A stretch of DNA of 39,752 nt, taken from the NCBI GenBank assembly GCA_017656345.1, contig JACDNZ010000018.1, positions 1 to 39,752 of the forward strand. Direction: 5' to 3'. Shown here piece after piece: positions 23,688 through 31,257 of this stretch (position 1 is the first letter of the stretch; every line of letters starts with the position of its first letter). The notes under the pieces were generated by a model. That model did not search any database and had not been told where the DNA came from. It saw only the letters and a program-made list of their open reading frames with translations. Source of the DNA: Thermosipho sp. (in: thermotogales) (GTDB lineage: Bacteria > Thermotogota > Thermotogae > Thermotogales > Fervidobacteriaceae). A program made the translations under genes and the position numbers.

Positions 23688-24871
23688 AAAGACTTTTATT
23701 TAGATACACACCAACAAATAGATACAGTATTACGGCACTCGTTGCCTCTATTTTTTCTTACCGAAAAGATATAGATCTTATTGAAGTAAGACATTTAAAT
23801 GAAATATTCAATTTTGAAGTAAAGGGAACGGTGGTTCTCTTTTCTTTTATGAGTTTTGATTTTGAAACAGTGGAAAAAGAAGTTAAGATTTTGAAAAACA
23901 AAGGTTATACATTAATTGCAGGTGGCCCTCATGCCACCGCAAATCCTCAACAAACTCTGAATATAGGTTTTGATTACGTCTTTATAGGTGATGGAGAAGA
24001 AAATATACGAAAATTTATTAACGGTGAATTCCCTTCAAATAGGATTTATGATGGCATTTCGAAAAGAGTTGATTTATCGAACTTTCCTCCGTTTTGTCCA
24101 GAAAAAAATCTATATATGCCCATTGAAATTACAAGAGGTTGTCCTTTTTCATGTGGTTATTGCCAAACTCCCAGACTTGCTGGAAAAGTCGTCAGACATA
24201 GAACATTAGAACAAATAATCGAATTTTCAAAAATTGGCGTTAAAAATGGAAGAAAAATCGCAAGGTTTATTTCCCCTAATTCTTTTGGTTATGGAAGTAA
24301 GAACGGAGTAATCCCAAACCCAGAAAAAGTTGATAACCTTCTATATAATCTCAAAAAAGTTGGTGTAGAAGAAATCTATTTCGGTACATTTCCTTCAGAC
24401 GTTAGACCTGAAAGCATTAATGAAGAAATACTTTCAGTAATTAAAAAATACGTAAATAATAAATACATCGTTATTGGAGCCCAAAGTGGTAGTGACAGAA
24501 TTTTAAAACTAATAAATAGAGGACATGATATTGAACAAATTGAAAATGCTTTATACCTTCTTAACAAATTTGGTTTCATACCCAGAGTCGACTTTATTTT
24601 TGGTTTTCCATTCGAAACTGATGAAGATATCGATAAAACATTCGAATTTATTAAAAAGATCGTTAACAAATACAATGCAAAAGTCCACGCTCATACCTTT
24701 ATGCCTCTTCCAGGAACACCACTTGCAAATATTGGTGCAGGAAAATTAAAAGAGAAACACTATAAATTCTTAGGAACACTCACCGCTCAGGGATATCTTG
24801 ATGGTTACTGGTTAAAACAGGAGGAACTTGCAAGGAGGGTTGCAAGTGTTAATAGCAGCAGCCCAATTTAA
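23678..24871 (+). CDS. B12-binding radical SAM protein, MJ1487-like
   Basis: 397 residues. The N-terminal part (about 1-125) resembles a cobalamin-binding domain: VVLFSFMSFDFETVEKEV, then LIAGGPHATANPQQTL and VFIGDGEENI. The radical SAM cluster motif is GCPFSCGYC (Cys155, Cys159, Cys162), followed by SAM-domain strands FGTFPSDVRPE, IVIGAQSGSDRIL and FIFGFPFETDEDI. It resembles the archaeal MJ1487 family (B12-binding/radical SAM), whose reaction is not known. The start is GTG 23678, overlapping the DUF370 gene; the SD is GAGG/AGGC within that gene. The nitrilase gene overlaps its end. Confidence 0.88.
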   Translation: MEIKRLLFRYTPTNRYSITALVASIFSYRKDIDLIEVRHLNEIFNFEVKGTVVLFSFMSFDFETVEKEVKILKNKGYTLIAGGPHATANPQQTLNIGFDYVFIGDGEENIRKFINGEFPSNRIYDGISKRVDLSNFPPFCPEKNLYMPIEITRGCPFSCGYCQTPRLAGKVVRHRTLEQIIEFSKIGVKNGRKIARFISPNSFGYGSKNGVIPNPEKVDNLLYNLKKVGVEEIYFGTFPSDVRPESINEEILSVIKKYVNNKYIVIGAQSGSDRILKLINRGHDIEQIENALYLLNKFGFIPRVDFIFGFPFETDEDIDKTFEFIKKIVNKYNAKVHAHTFMPLPGTPLANIGAGKLKEKHYKFLGTLTAQGYLDGYWLKQEELARRVASVNSSSPI

Positions 24872-25640
24872 CCCTTTACCTGGTAAGTTTGAATATAATT
24901 TAAACAAATACATAGATTTTATAAATAAAGCCGGAGAAGAAGGAGCTATGCTAATTTTATTTCCAGAACTTTCTCTTACCGGCTACACATACGATCTTGA
25001 AATTCTTGAAAAAGGTATTGAATTTTTTAAAGAAGCTAAAGAAGAATTGTTAAGACTCTCAAGAAAATATAACATGGCCATAGTTGGCGGTACACCTCGA
25101 AAAGTTCTTGGTAAATTTAGAAATTCTATCTTTGTTATAAAAAAGAAAAAAGAAATTTTATTTTACGACAAAACACACTTATTTAGAAAGGAAAAAGAAA
25201 TTTTTGAACCCGGTGAAAGATTTCTAGTATTCAAGTTTAACGGCATAAAATTCGGTGTTTTAATTTGTTATGAAATTGGATTCCCGGAAATTTCAAGAAT
25301 TTTAACATTAAATGGCGCACAAATTCTTTTAGCATCTTTTGCATTTGGAAAAGAAAGAAAGCACATCTATGAAATAGCAACACGAGCAAGAGCACTTGAA
25401 AATGGTTCATATCTTGTTACCTCATCAACTTCAGGTAAAGGTATTATGAATTTTCTTGGAAATTCAAGAATAGTTGGTCCAGATGGTGAAATACTAATAA
25501 ATGCTAGAAAAAAAGAAGAACTAATTGTTCATAATATAGATATTTCAATCCTGGATTATTATAGGTTTGTTGAAGAAGGAAAATCTCATGCGTATTTATT
25601 AAATAGAAACGGTAATTTATATAAGGATGCGGTAAAATGA
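24846..25640 (+). CDS. Carbon-nitrogen hydrolase (nitrilase superfamily)
   Basis: 264 residues from GTG 24846, which lies six bases after AAGGAGGG; a TTG at 24828 precedes that SD and was rejected. The catalytic triad is complete: Glu41 (FPELSLTGY), Lys109 (YDKTHLF) and Cys141 (LICYEIGFPE). The superfamily hydrolyses amides, nitriles or carbamoyl groups (omega-amidase, N-carbamoylputrescine amidase and others); the substrate cannot be read here. Cytoplasmic. It overlaps the radical SAM gene by about 26 bases, and its TGA overlaps the ZIP gene start (ATGA), so the three are tightly linked. Confidence 0.9.
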   Translation: MLIAAAQFNPLPGKFEYNLNKYIDFINKAGEEGAMLILFPELSLTGYTYDLEILEKGIEFFKEAKEELLRLSRKYNMAIVGGTPRKVLGKFRNSIFVIKKKKEILFYDKTHLFRKEKEIFEPGERFLVFKFNGIKFGVLICYEIGFPEISRILTLNGAQILLASFAFGKERKHIYEIATRARALENGSYLVTSSTSGKGIMNFLGNSRIVGPDGEILINARKKEELIVHNIDISILDYYRFVEEGKSHAYLLNRNGNLYKDAVK

Positions 25641-26377
25641 ATCCATTTTTGAAAGGAATTTTACTCAGCACAGCTGCAGGATTAGCTACATCACTGGGAG
25701 CTATTCCATTTCTATTTTTTAAAAAGAAGGTAAATGAAAAATTTATTGATGCGTTGCTCGGAATGGCTGCAGGTATTATGCTTGCAGCAAGTGCTTTTAG
25801 TTTAGTTGCACCATCTATTGAAATAGGTGGAATCTTAAGATTTTCAATAGGTTTTTTTCTGGGAGCATTACTGGTCGATTTAATGGACAAATATTCACCT
25901 CATGAACATTTTTTAAAGGGTTACGAAGGCAAAAATTTAAAAAGATTGAGTAGAATCTGGCTTTTCGTTATCGCTATAACTATCCATAACATTCCAGAAG
26001 GAATGGCTGTTGGTGTAAGCGCATTTTCAGATCAAGCTTTCAATATAGCTTTTGCAATAGGTGCACAAAATATCCCTGAAGGTGCTGCAGTAACCGCTGC
26101 ATTAATAAATGCCGGATATAGTATTAAAACTTCTTTTCTTATCTCCTTTTTAACTGGCGTCGTTGAAATTATTGGTGGTTTTCTGGGAGCAGGAATTGTT
26201 TCAATCTCACAATCCCTTCTTCCATATATGATGGCATTTGCCGGTGGAGCTATGATATTCGTTATAAGTGACGAAGTAATACCTGAAACACACTTAAGAG
26301 GAAATGAAAGACTCTCTACATATTTCCTCATATTTGGTTTTTTCATCATGTCAGTACTTGACGTTATTCTAGGATAG
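25637..26377 (+). CDS. ZIP family metal transporter
   Basis: 246 residues with seven or eight hydrophobic segments, length of ZupT/GufA-type ZIP proteins. The metal site is in HNIPEG (117-122), with QNIPEG (144-149) in the next helix; many ZIP members have His in both, so the second position is changed. A cytoplasmic loop between helices 3 and 4 holds SPHEHFLKG, a possible metal-binding histidine pair. It imports zinc or another divalent metal into the cytoplasm. The start ATG overlaps the hydrolase stop. No Zur or other operator is recognised. Confidence 0.92.
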   Translation: MNPFLKGILLSTAAGLATSLGAIPFLFFKKKVNEKFIDALLGMAAGIMLAASAFSLVAPSIEIGGILRFSIGFFLGALLVDLMDKYSPHEHFLKGYEGKNLKRLSRIWLFVIAITIHNIPEGMAVGVSAFSDQAFNIAFAIGAQNIPEGAAVTAALINAGYSIKTSFLISFLTGVVEIIGGFLGAGIVSISQSLLPYMMAFAGGAMIFVISDEVIPETHLRGNERLSTYFLIFGFFIMSVLDVILG

Positions 26378-26387
26378 GAGGAGACAT

Positions 26388-27467
26388 ATGTTGAGGATAG
26401 CAATTATAGGATGCGGTAGGATAGCAATAAAAAAACACATAGAAGCACTTATACAAAATTCTGATAAATTTGAAACAGTTGTAGTTTGTGATATAAATGA
26501 GGATAAAGCTAATAAATGTGCAAATATTTTTGAAAAAAAACTAAATAAAAGGCCTGAAGTTGAAATTGATTACAAAAAAGTTTTATCAAGGGAAGATATC
26601 GATGCTGTTGCAATTGCCACAGAAAGTGGTAAACATTATGAGATAACTATTGAAGCATTATCATCAAACAAACATGTTCTAGTTGAAAAACCAATGGCCT
26701 TATCTACAAAACATGCAGACGAAATGATAGAGCTTGCAAGAAAAAAGAACTTAAAACTTGAAGTGTGTTTTCAAAACAGATTTAATCCTCCTATACAAGA
26801 GTTAAGGAAAAAAATAGAAGAAGGTGCGTTTGGGAAAATAAACTATGGTGTTGCAACAATAAGATGGAATAGAAATAAAGAATACTACAGACAAGCAAGC
26901 TGGAGAGGAACCTGGGAAGAAGATGGTGGAGCACTGATGAACCAGTGCACGCATAACATAGATCTTCTTCAGTGGATGCTGGGAGGAGAGATAAAAGAAG
27001 TATATGGAGTAATAAGAAATTTCAATCATCCATATATTGAAGCAGAAGACTTTGGCGGGGCAATAATAAAGTTTAATGATGGAAAAATAGGAATAATAGA
27101 AGGGACAACAAGTATATATCCCAGGAATTTGCACGAAAAGCTTGGAATATTTGGAGAAAGAGGAACAGTAATAATAGGAGGGCTGGCAGTAAATAAAATA
27201 GAAGAATGGAGATTTGAAGGGGAAGAAGAACATCCGTTTATGAATTTGCCAGACCCAGATACAGTGTATGGTTTTGGCCATGTTCCATTGTACAAAGATT
27301 TTTATGAATCAATAGTTAATGATAGAAAACCATATATTTCTGGAGAAGAAGGAAAAAAAGCCATGGAAATTGTTCTTGCAATATATAAATCAGCAATAGA
27401 AGGAAAGCCTGTTAAATTCCCATTCGAATTTTCCACTCTTGATATGAGAAATGGGGTTATAAAATGA
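26388..27467 (+). CDS. Gfo/Idh/MocA family oxidoreductase
   Basis: 359 residues. The NAD(P) loop GCGRIA is at 8-13, EKPMAL at 100-105, and RGTWEEDGGALMNQCTHNIDLLQW at 173-196 contains the catalytic-type histidine (His189). The pattern is like UDP-N-acetylglucosamine-type 3-dehydrogenases (WlbA/WbpB) or related sugar oxidases, but the family is broad, and no sugar-nucleotide genes surround it. AGGAGGAGACAT precedes the ATG; TTG follows immediately as codon 2. It lies 10 bases after the ZIP gene. Codon use shifts inside the gene: at residues 150-272, 15 of 16 isoleucines are ATA and 4 of 5 valines GTA, unlike the first part and neighbours. Confidence 0.9.
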   Translation: MLRIAIIGCGRIAIKKHIEALIQNSDKFETVVVCDINEDKANKCANIFEKKLNKRPEVEIDYKKVLSREDIDAVAIATESGKHYEITIEALSSNKHVLVEKPMALSTKHADEMIELARKKNLKLEVCFQNRFNPPIQELRKKIEEGAFGKINYGVATIRWNRNKEYYRQASWRGTWEEDGGALMNQCTHNIDLLQWMLGGEIKEVYGVIRNFNHPYIEAEDFGGAIIKFNDGKIGIIEGTTSIYPRNLHEKLGIFGERGTVIIGGLAVNKIEEWRFEGEEEHPFMNLPDPDTVYGFGHVPLYKDFYESIVNDRKPYISGEEGKKAMEIVLAIYKSAIEGKPVKFPFEFSTLDMRNGVIK

Positions 27468-28144
27468 AATACAAAATGATCTACTTCGATCTAGACAATA
27501 CCATTCTTGACTTTAATAAAGCTGAAAAATATGCACTAAAAAAAATATTTGAGCATTTAAATCTTGAATTTGAAGATAAATACATTTCCATTTATAAACC
27601 AATTAATGAAAAGTGGTGGAAGTTATTTTCTGAAAGAAAATTCCCAAAAGAAGTTATAACAATTGAAAGATTTAGGGAATTTTTCAAAGAATTAAAAATT
27701 GAACTTGAAGATTATGAAACTATTTCAAAGTTATACCTTAAAAATCTATCCAACGCTGCCTTCTTTATCGAGGGAGCTGAAGAACTATTACACAACCTAA
27801 AATCAAAAGGTTTCAGAATGGCAATAATTACAAATGGTGTTGAATTTGTCCAACAAAATCGATTTAAATTAGGAAAACTTGATAGATTTTTCGAATTCAT
27901 TTTAACATCTGAAAAGGTTGGAAAACCAAAACCTGAACCCGACATTTTTTTCTTTGCTGAAAAAATTTCAAAAGTCTCACTTTCAAATTCAATATACATT
28001 GGAGATAATATAGAAACAGACTATGAAGGAGCAAAAAGAGCAAATATTGATTTCATATTATTCGATCCTGAAGACAAGTTCAACATTGATTGTAAAAAAG
28101 CGAAATCATACAAAGAACTCTATAAAATGTTGATTAACGAATGA
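27464..28144 (+). CDS. HAD family hydrolase, YjjG-like
   Basis: 226 residues. The HAD motifs are complete: motif I FDLDNT (8-13, Asp9 and Asp11), motif II ITNG, motif III lysine in GKPKPEPDIF and motif IV IGDNIETDYEGAKRA. A helical cap (about 16-95) follows motif I. The YjjG type acts on nucleoside monophosphates and other small phosphate esters; the exact substrate is not readable. The ATG overlaps the stop of the dehydrogenase (ATGA), and the gene ends three bases before a strong terminator, closing the pheS operon. Confidence 0.9.
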   Translation: MKYKMIYFDLDNTILDFNKAEKYALKKIFEHLNLEFEDKYISIYKPINEKWWKLFSERKFPKEVITIERFREFFKELKIELEDYETISKLYLKNLSNAAFFIEGAEELLHNLKSKGFRMAIITNGVEFVQQNRFKLGKLDRFFEFILTSEKVGKPKPEPDIFFFAEKISKVSLSNSIYIGDNIETDYEGAKRANIDFILFDPEDKFNIDCKKAKSYKELYKMLINE

Positions 28145-28145
28145 A

Positions 28146-28169
28146 AAAGGAGCCCTCGAGGGCTCCTTT
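28146..28169. terminator. Bidirectional intrinsic terminator between convergent genes
   Basis: Perfect stem of ten pairs, AAAGGAGCCC and GGGCTCCTTT, with a TCGA loop. On the plus strand it ends in TTTCTT and on the minus strand in TTTTT. It lies between the HAD gene and the 553-residue lipoprotein gene and can serve both. Confidence 0.9.
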
Positions 28170-28182
28170 CTTAGTATGAACT

Positions 28183-29844
28183 CTAATTGAAAATTTCAAT
28201 TTTATTTAAAAATGAATTGCTTAAAAATCCCAAATTGCTTATCACATCCTCAGGAATTGACAATGGATTGAATAACTGTGGAATTGTAAATCCTTCAAGG
28301 GTTATGGTTAAAGTTGCAACAATTGCTCCATTCTCCAGATTATACTCAAATACAATAGTTGTGGTTGTGCTTTGTTCGTCGTAATTAAATGAAACAAATT
28401 CAAGATTTGATGTAATAAATGCTAAATAATCTAAAACAGTATTTACATCATTTTGATCTCCCAAACCATTTGAAAGTCTATATACAGCAGTTGAAAATTC
28501 TGTTATAGAAGCAATGTTCAATATTTCAAATAATTCTGAATTAGCCCTAAGATTACAATTCTTCATATCAATTGATGGAGCACTTAGTTTTTCAAAATCA
28601 AATGTTAAATCCAGATCAATATTTATCGAATGTTCCAAATCTATAGGTGTAGCATAAGAAAGTGCAAGGTTTAATGTATTATTTGGAAGTGCTGTATTTA
28701 AAATATTCAAAACATCTATAACAGTTGTTGTTTCATCAATACTTTGGCCATTAAGTGTTGCAGTAAGACCTTCTGGCATATCGTATATGAATGGTTCATC
28801 ATACCATCCCAGAGTTATTGCAATGTAGTCATAGTTAGGATCCATTCCATATGACCAAAGAGTAACCTTTCCATCAGTCCTGAATCCATTTGCATCTGTT
28901 TTCAAAACCTCATATGCATTAATTTCAACAATTGTTTTAACAAGTAAATCAGAAAGGTGAATCATATTATCAATCCAGGTATAAACAAACGCATCATCAG
29001 CAAAAATATCATAAAGATCGAGATAATTTACATCTGGGGCCAGGCCAGCAATTGTATACAGGAATGCTTTTAATCCTTCCAGGTAAGTTGGGCTAGAAAA
29101 GTCTACTGTTGGATACATAGCAGTAAAACTACTTGTTTCCGTTAAAAATTCACTCCTGAAGAACGAGTCGTCTCCTTCTTCTATGGTTTTTGAGGCATTT
29201 TCAATAATAGTAATCAATTCAGCTTGGTTATCATAAACAAAAATGAATGGTTCTATTAATAAATTAAGCAACATAACGTCTCTAAAATCTCCATACAAAG
29301 TATCAACAGAATACTCTGGATCCAAATCTTTCAGGTGATTTAAGACAGTTTCTACTTTTGTTTTCGCATTGCCAGTAATTTCAACTACATAATCATACCT
29401 TCCTTCGTATTGTAATAGATTGTTTACTCCTACTCTAAATTGCTTCATTTTGTTTATCAAGTTTTCTTTGCTTGATATAATATTTATTATATGTATAAGT
29501 CGATCGTAATTATTCGTGATAGTAGCATTCAAGACAGGGTCAAAATCCTTTATACCAATATTTGCTGATAAGCCATTTATTGCACTTTCAAAACTCTTTT
29601 CCGGCAAACTTGAAACACCATCTACTGATGTTACAACTATTCCCGCACCAAATAATTCATCTAACAAATCGCTAAAATCTTCATCTGTAACAATATCAAT
29701 AAAATATGCAGGTGTATCCGGATCTAAATTACCTGTATCACTCACTTCAGATGGTCCCAAATCAATAGGCTGAATGCCTACACAGCCAAACACAACAAAC
29801 AGTACAGCAACAAAAACTATCCACAATGACTTAAACTTCTTCAT
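28183..29844 (-). CDS. Large predicted lipoprotein, unrecognised family
   Basis: 553 residues from the ATG at 29844; a longer frame to 29886 has no SD. MKKFKSLWIVFVAVLFVVFGC is a signal peptide with a lipobox, FGC at about 19-21, so the mature protein is probably lipid-anchored at the cell surface or periplasm. The next part is acidic and flexible (PSEVSDTGNLDPDTPAYF). The remainder mixes helices and strands with no motif I know and no transmembrane helix. CTGAAGGAGGGG precedes the start. It is a single-gene unit with its own near-consensus promoter upstream and a terminator downstream. Its relation to the other lipoprotein in this window, if any, is not visible. Confidence 0.75.
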   Translation of the reverse strand: MKKFKSLWIVFVAVLFVVFGCVGIQPIDLGPSEVSDTGNLDPDTPAYFIDIVTDEDFSDLLDELFGAGIVVTSVDGVSSLPEKSFESAINGLSANIGIKDFDPVLNATITNNYDRLIHIINIISSKENLINKMKQFRVGVNNLLQYEGRYDYVVEITGNAKTKVETVLNHLKDLDPEYSVDTLYGDFRDVMLLNLLIEPFIFVYDNQAELITIIENASKTIEEGDDSFFRSEFLTETSSFTAMYPTVDFSSPTYLEGLKAFLYTIAGLAPDVNYLDLYDIFADDAFVYTWIDNMIHLSDLLVKTIVEINAYEVLKTDANGFRTDGKVTLWSYGMDPNYDYIAITLGWYDEPFIYDMPEGLTATLNGQSIDETTTVIDVLNILNTALPNNTLNLALSYATPIDLEHSINIDLDLTFDFEKLSAPSIDMKNCNLRANSELFEILNIASITEFSTAVYRLSNGLGDQNDVNTVLDYLAFITSNLEFVSFNYDEQSTTTTIVFEYNLENGAIVATLTITLEGFTIPQLFNPLSIPEDVISNLGFLSNSFLNKIEIFN

Positions 29845-29874
29845 ACTATCCCCTCCTTCAGTTTTTATAATTAT

Positions 29875-29905
29875 ATTATACAACAAATTAATATCATTTT
29901 GTCAA
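29875..29905 (-). promoter_or_regulatory. Promoter of the 553-residue lipoprotein gene
   Basis: Minus strand: TTGACA (29905-29900) and TATAAT (29880-29875), both perfect hexamers, with a 19-base spacer, slightly long. A second TATAAT overlaps at 29875-29870. About 31 bases separate the -10 from the start codon. Confidence 0.7.
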
Positions 29906-29923
29906 GTTAATTTAATTATTCAA

Positions 29924-29955
29924 TTAAAAAAGGCATGGCTTACCCGCCATGCCTT
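29924..29955 (-). terminator. Intrinsic terminator of the amidohydrolase gene
   Basis: On the minus strand AAGGCATGGC and GCCATGCCTT form a ten-pair stem with a six-base loop, followed by TTTTTT. It lies 30 bases after the amidohydrolase stop and just upstream of the lipoprotein promoter, so the two genes are separately transcribed. Confidence 0.9.
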
Positions 29956-29984
29956 ATCATTTTTTATCAATTATCTTTTAATTA

Positions 29985-31124
29985 TCAATCTTCAAAAACC
30001 AGTTTACCTTCGATAAACACTTTTTCTGCCTTTGCTTTAAAATCAAATGGGTGTGTATTCCAGATAACTATATCTGCATCTTTCCCTTCTTCGAGAGAAC
30101 CAACTCGATTATCAATTTTCAAAATTTTTGCAGGATTTATAGTGAGCATTTTTAAAAGATCTTCTTCTTTTGCACCATATCTTAACGCAGTTGCTGCTTG
30201 AATATTAGCATGTTCAAGGTGTATAACAGGGTGATCACACATTAATGCTGAAAGTATTCCTTTTTCATTTATTATCTTAATTGCCTCGTATGTCATGTCT
30301 ACAAGTTCAAGTTTTGTTCTAAAACCAAATAAAGGGCCCAGAACAACTGGTACTTTCTTTTGTTTGATAAAGTCAGCTATTTTATATGCTTCGGTTGCAT
30401 GTTCAATAACTATTTCAAAATCAAACTCTTCAGCAATTCTAATTGCTGTTACTATATCGTCTGCTCTATGAGCATGACATCTTGCAGGAATTTCTTTTCT
30501 TAAAACCTTCGCACCAACTTCAAGGCTAAAATCTAAAGGCGTTTTTTCATCGGTTTCTCTTTTTTTCATATAATCTTTTACCTTTGCAAAATACTCTCTT
30601 ATAACGGCTGCAACACCTAACCTTGTCATTGGCATTTTACCTTTTGAACCGTATACTCTTTTTGGATTTTCACCAAAAGCCATTTTTAATCCTGCAGGTT
30701 GTTTTATAACCATCTCATCAACAATATCAGATTTAAACTTTAAAATTACTCCCTGTCCACCTATAGGATTGGCACTCCCTGGTACTACCATAACTGTTGT
30801 AACTCCACCAGATAAAGCTCTTTTTATTGCTGAATCTCCTGGATAAAAAGCATCTATCGCTCTTACATGCGGTGTTAACGGATCAGAATATTCATTACCA
30901 TCTTGATAATAAAATTCACCTACACCTTCTTCAAAAACACCAATATGAGAATGCGCATCAACAAATCCTGGAAATACATATTTACCCGTTACATCTATAA
31001 TTTCCGCATTGGGTTCGTTAATGTTTTCTGAAACTTTTTTTATCTTTCCATTTTCAATTAACACATCTCCCTTAAAAGGTTTTGAAGTTATTGGAAAAAC
31101 TGTACCACCTTTTAGAAGTATCAT
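29985..31124 (-). CDS. Amidohydrolase, imidazolonepropionase-like
   Basis: 379 residues. The metal-dependent amidohydrolase fold is indicated by FPGFVDAHSHIG (51-62, HxH), an internal CHAHRADD and VIEHATE with further metal histidines, and SALMCDHPVIH with the late aspartate. The N-terminal strands (ILLKGGTVFPI, GDVLIENGKIKKVSE) and C-terminal GSLEEGKDADIVIWN form the small beta domain. It is most like the uncharacterised imidazolonepropionase-type group. No neighbouring histidine-degradation gene is present, so the substrate is open. The ATG follows GGGGGTGAAGG. Single-gene unit with promoter and terminator. Confidence 0.87.
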   Translation of the reverse strand: MILLKGGTVFPITSKPFKGDVLIENGKIKKVSENINEPNAEIIDVTGKYVFPGFVDAHSHIGVFEEGVGEFYYQDGNEYSDPLTPHVRAIDAFYPGDSAIKRALSGGVTTVMVVPGSANPIGGQGVILKFKSDIVDEMVIKQPAGLKMAFGENPKRVYGSKGKMPMTRLGVAAVIREYFAKVKDYMKKRETDEKTPLDFSLEVGAKVLRKEIPARCHAHRADDIVTAIRIAEEFDFEIVIEHATEAYKIADFIKQKKVPVVLGPLFGFRTKLELVDMTYEAIKIINEKGILSALMCDHPVIHLEHANIQAATALRYGAKEEDLLKMLTINPAKILKIDNRVGSLEEGKDADIVIWNTHPFDFKAKAEKVFIEGKLVFED

Positions 31125-31158
31125 TCCTTCACCCCCGTAAAATCTATAATTTTATTTA

Positions 31159-31188
31159 ATTATAACATATATTTCGTATGACTAACAA
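31159..31188 (-). promoter_or_regulatory. Probable promoter of the amidohydrolase gene
   Basis: Minus strand TTGTTA (31188-31183) and TATAAT (31164-31159) with an 18-base spacer; the -10 is perfect and the -35 matches four of six. It is 34 bases upstream of the start, in the gap after the rpoC terminator. Confidence 0.5.
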
Positions 31189-31214
31189 ATTTCCAGGTTA
31201 AATTTCTACTTAAA

Positions 31215-31244
31215 AAAAACCTGGCAGATATCTGCCAGGTTTTT
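31215..31244 (-). terminator. rpoBC operon terminator, 30-bp perfect palindrome
   Basis: AAAACCTGGCAGAT followed by ATCTGCCAGGTTTT gives a perfect inverted repeat with only a few loop bases. On the minus strand a run of T follows. It lies 14 bases after the rpoC stop. The T-rich end on the other strand makes it formally bidirectional, though no plus-strand gene ends here. Confidence 0.92.
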
Positions 31245-31257
31245 AGATTCTCTTATC

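Noticed and set aside
26802-27281. Minus-strand frame of 159 codons in the Gfo/Idh/MocA gene
   Set aside because: Antisense shadow; its length follows from the ATA/GGA-rich patch of the real gene.
31215-31244. Perfect 30-bp inverted repeat considered as an insertion end or att site
   Set aside because: It has the stem and T-run of an intrinsic terminator, just after the rpoC stop.
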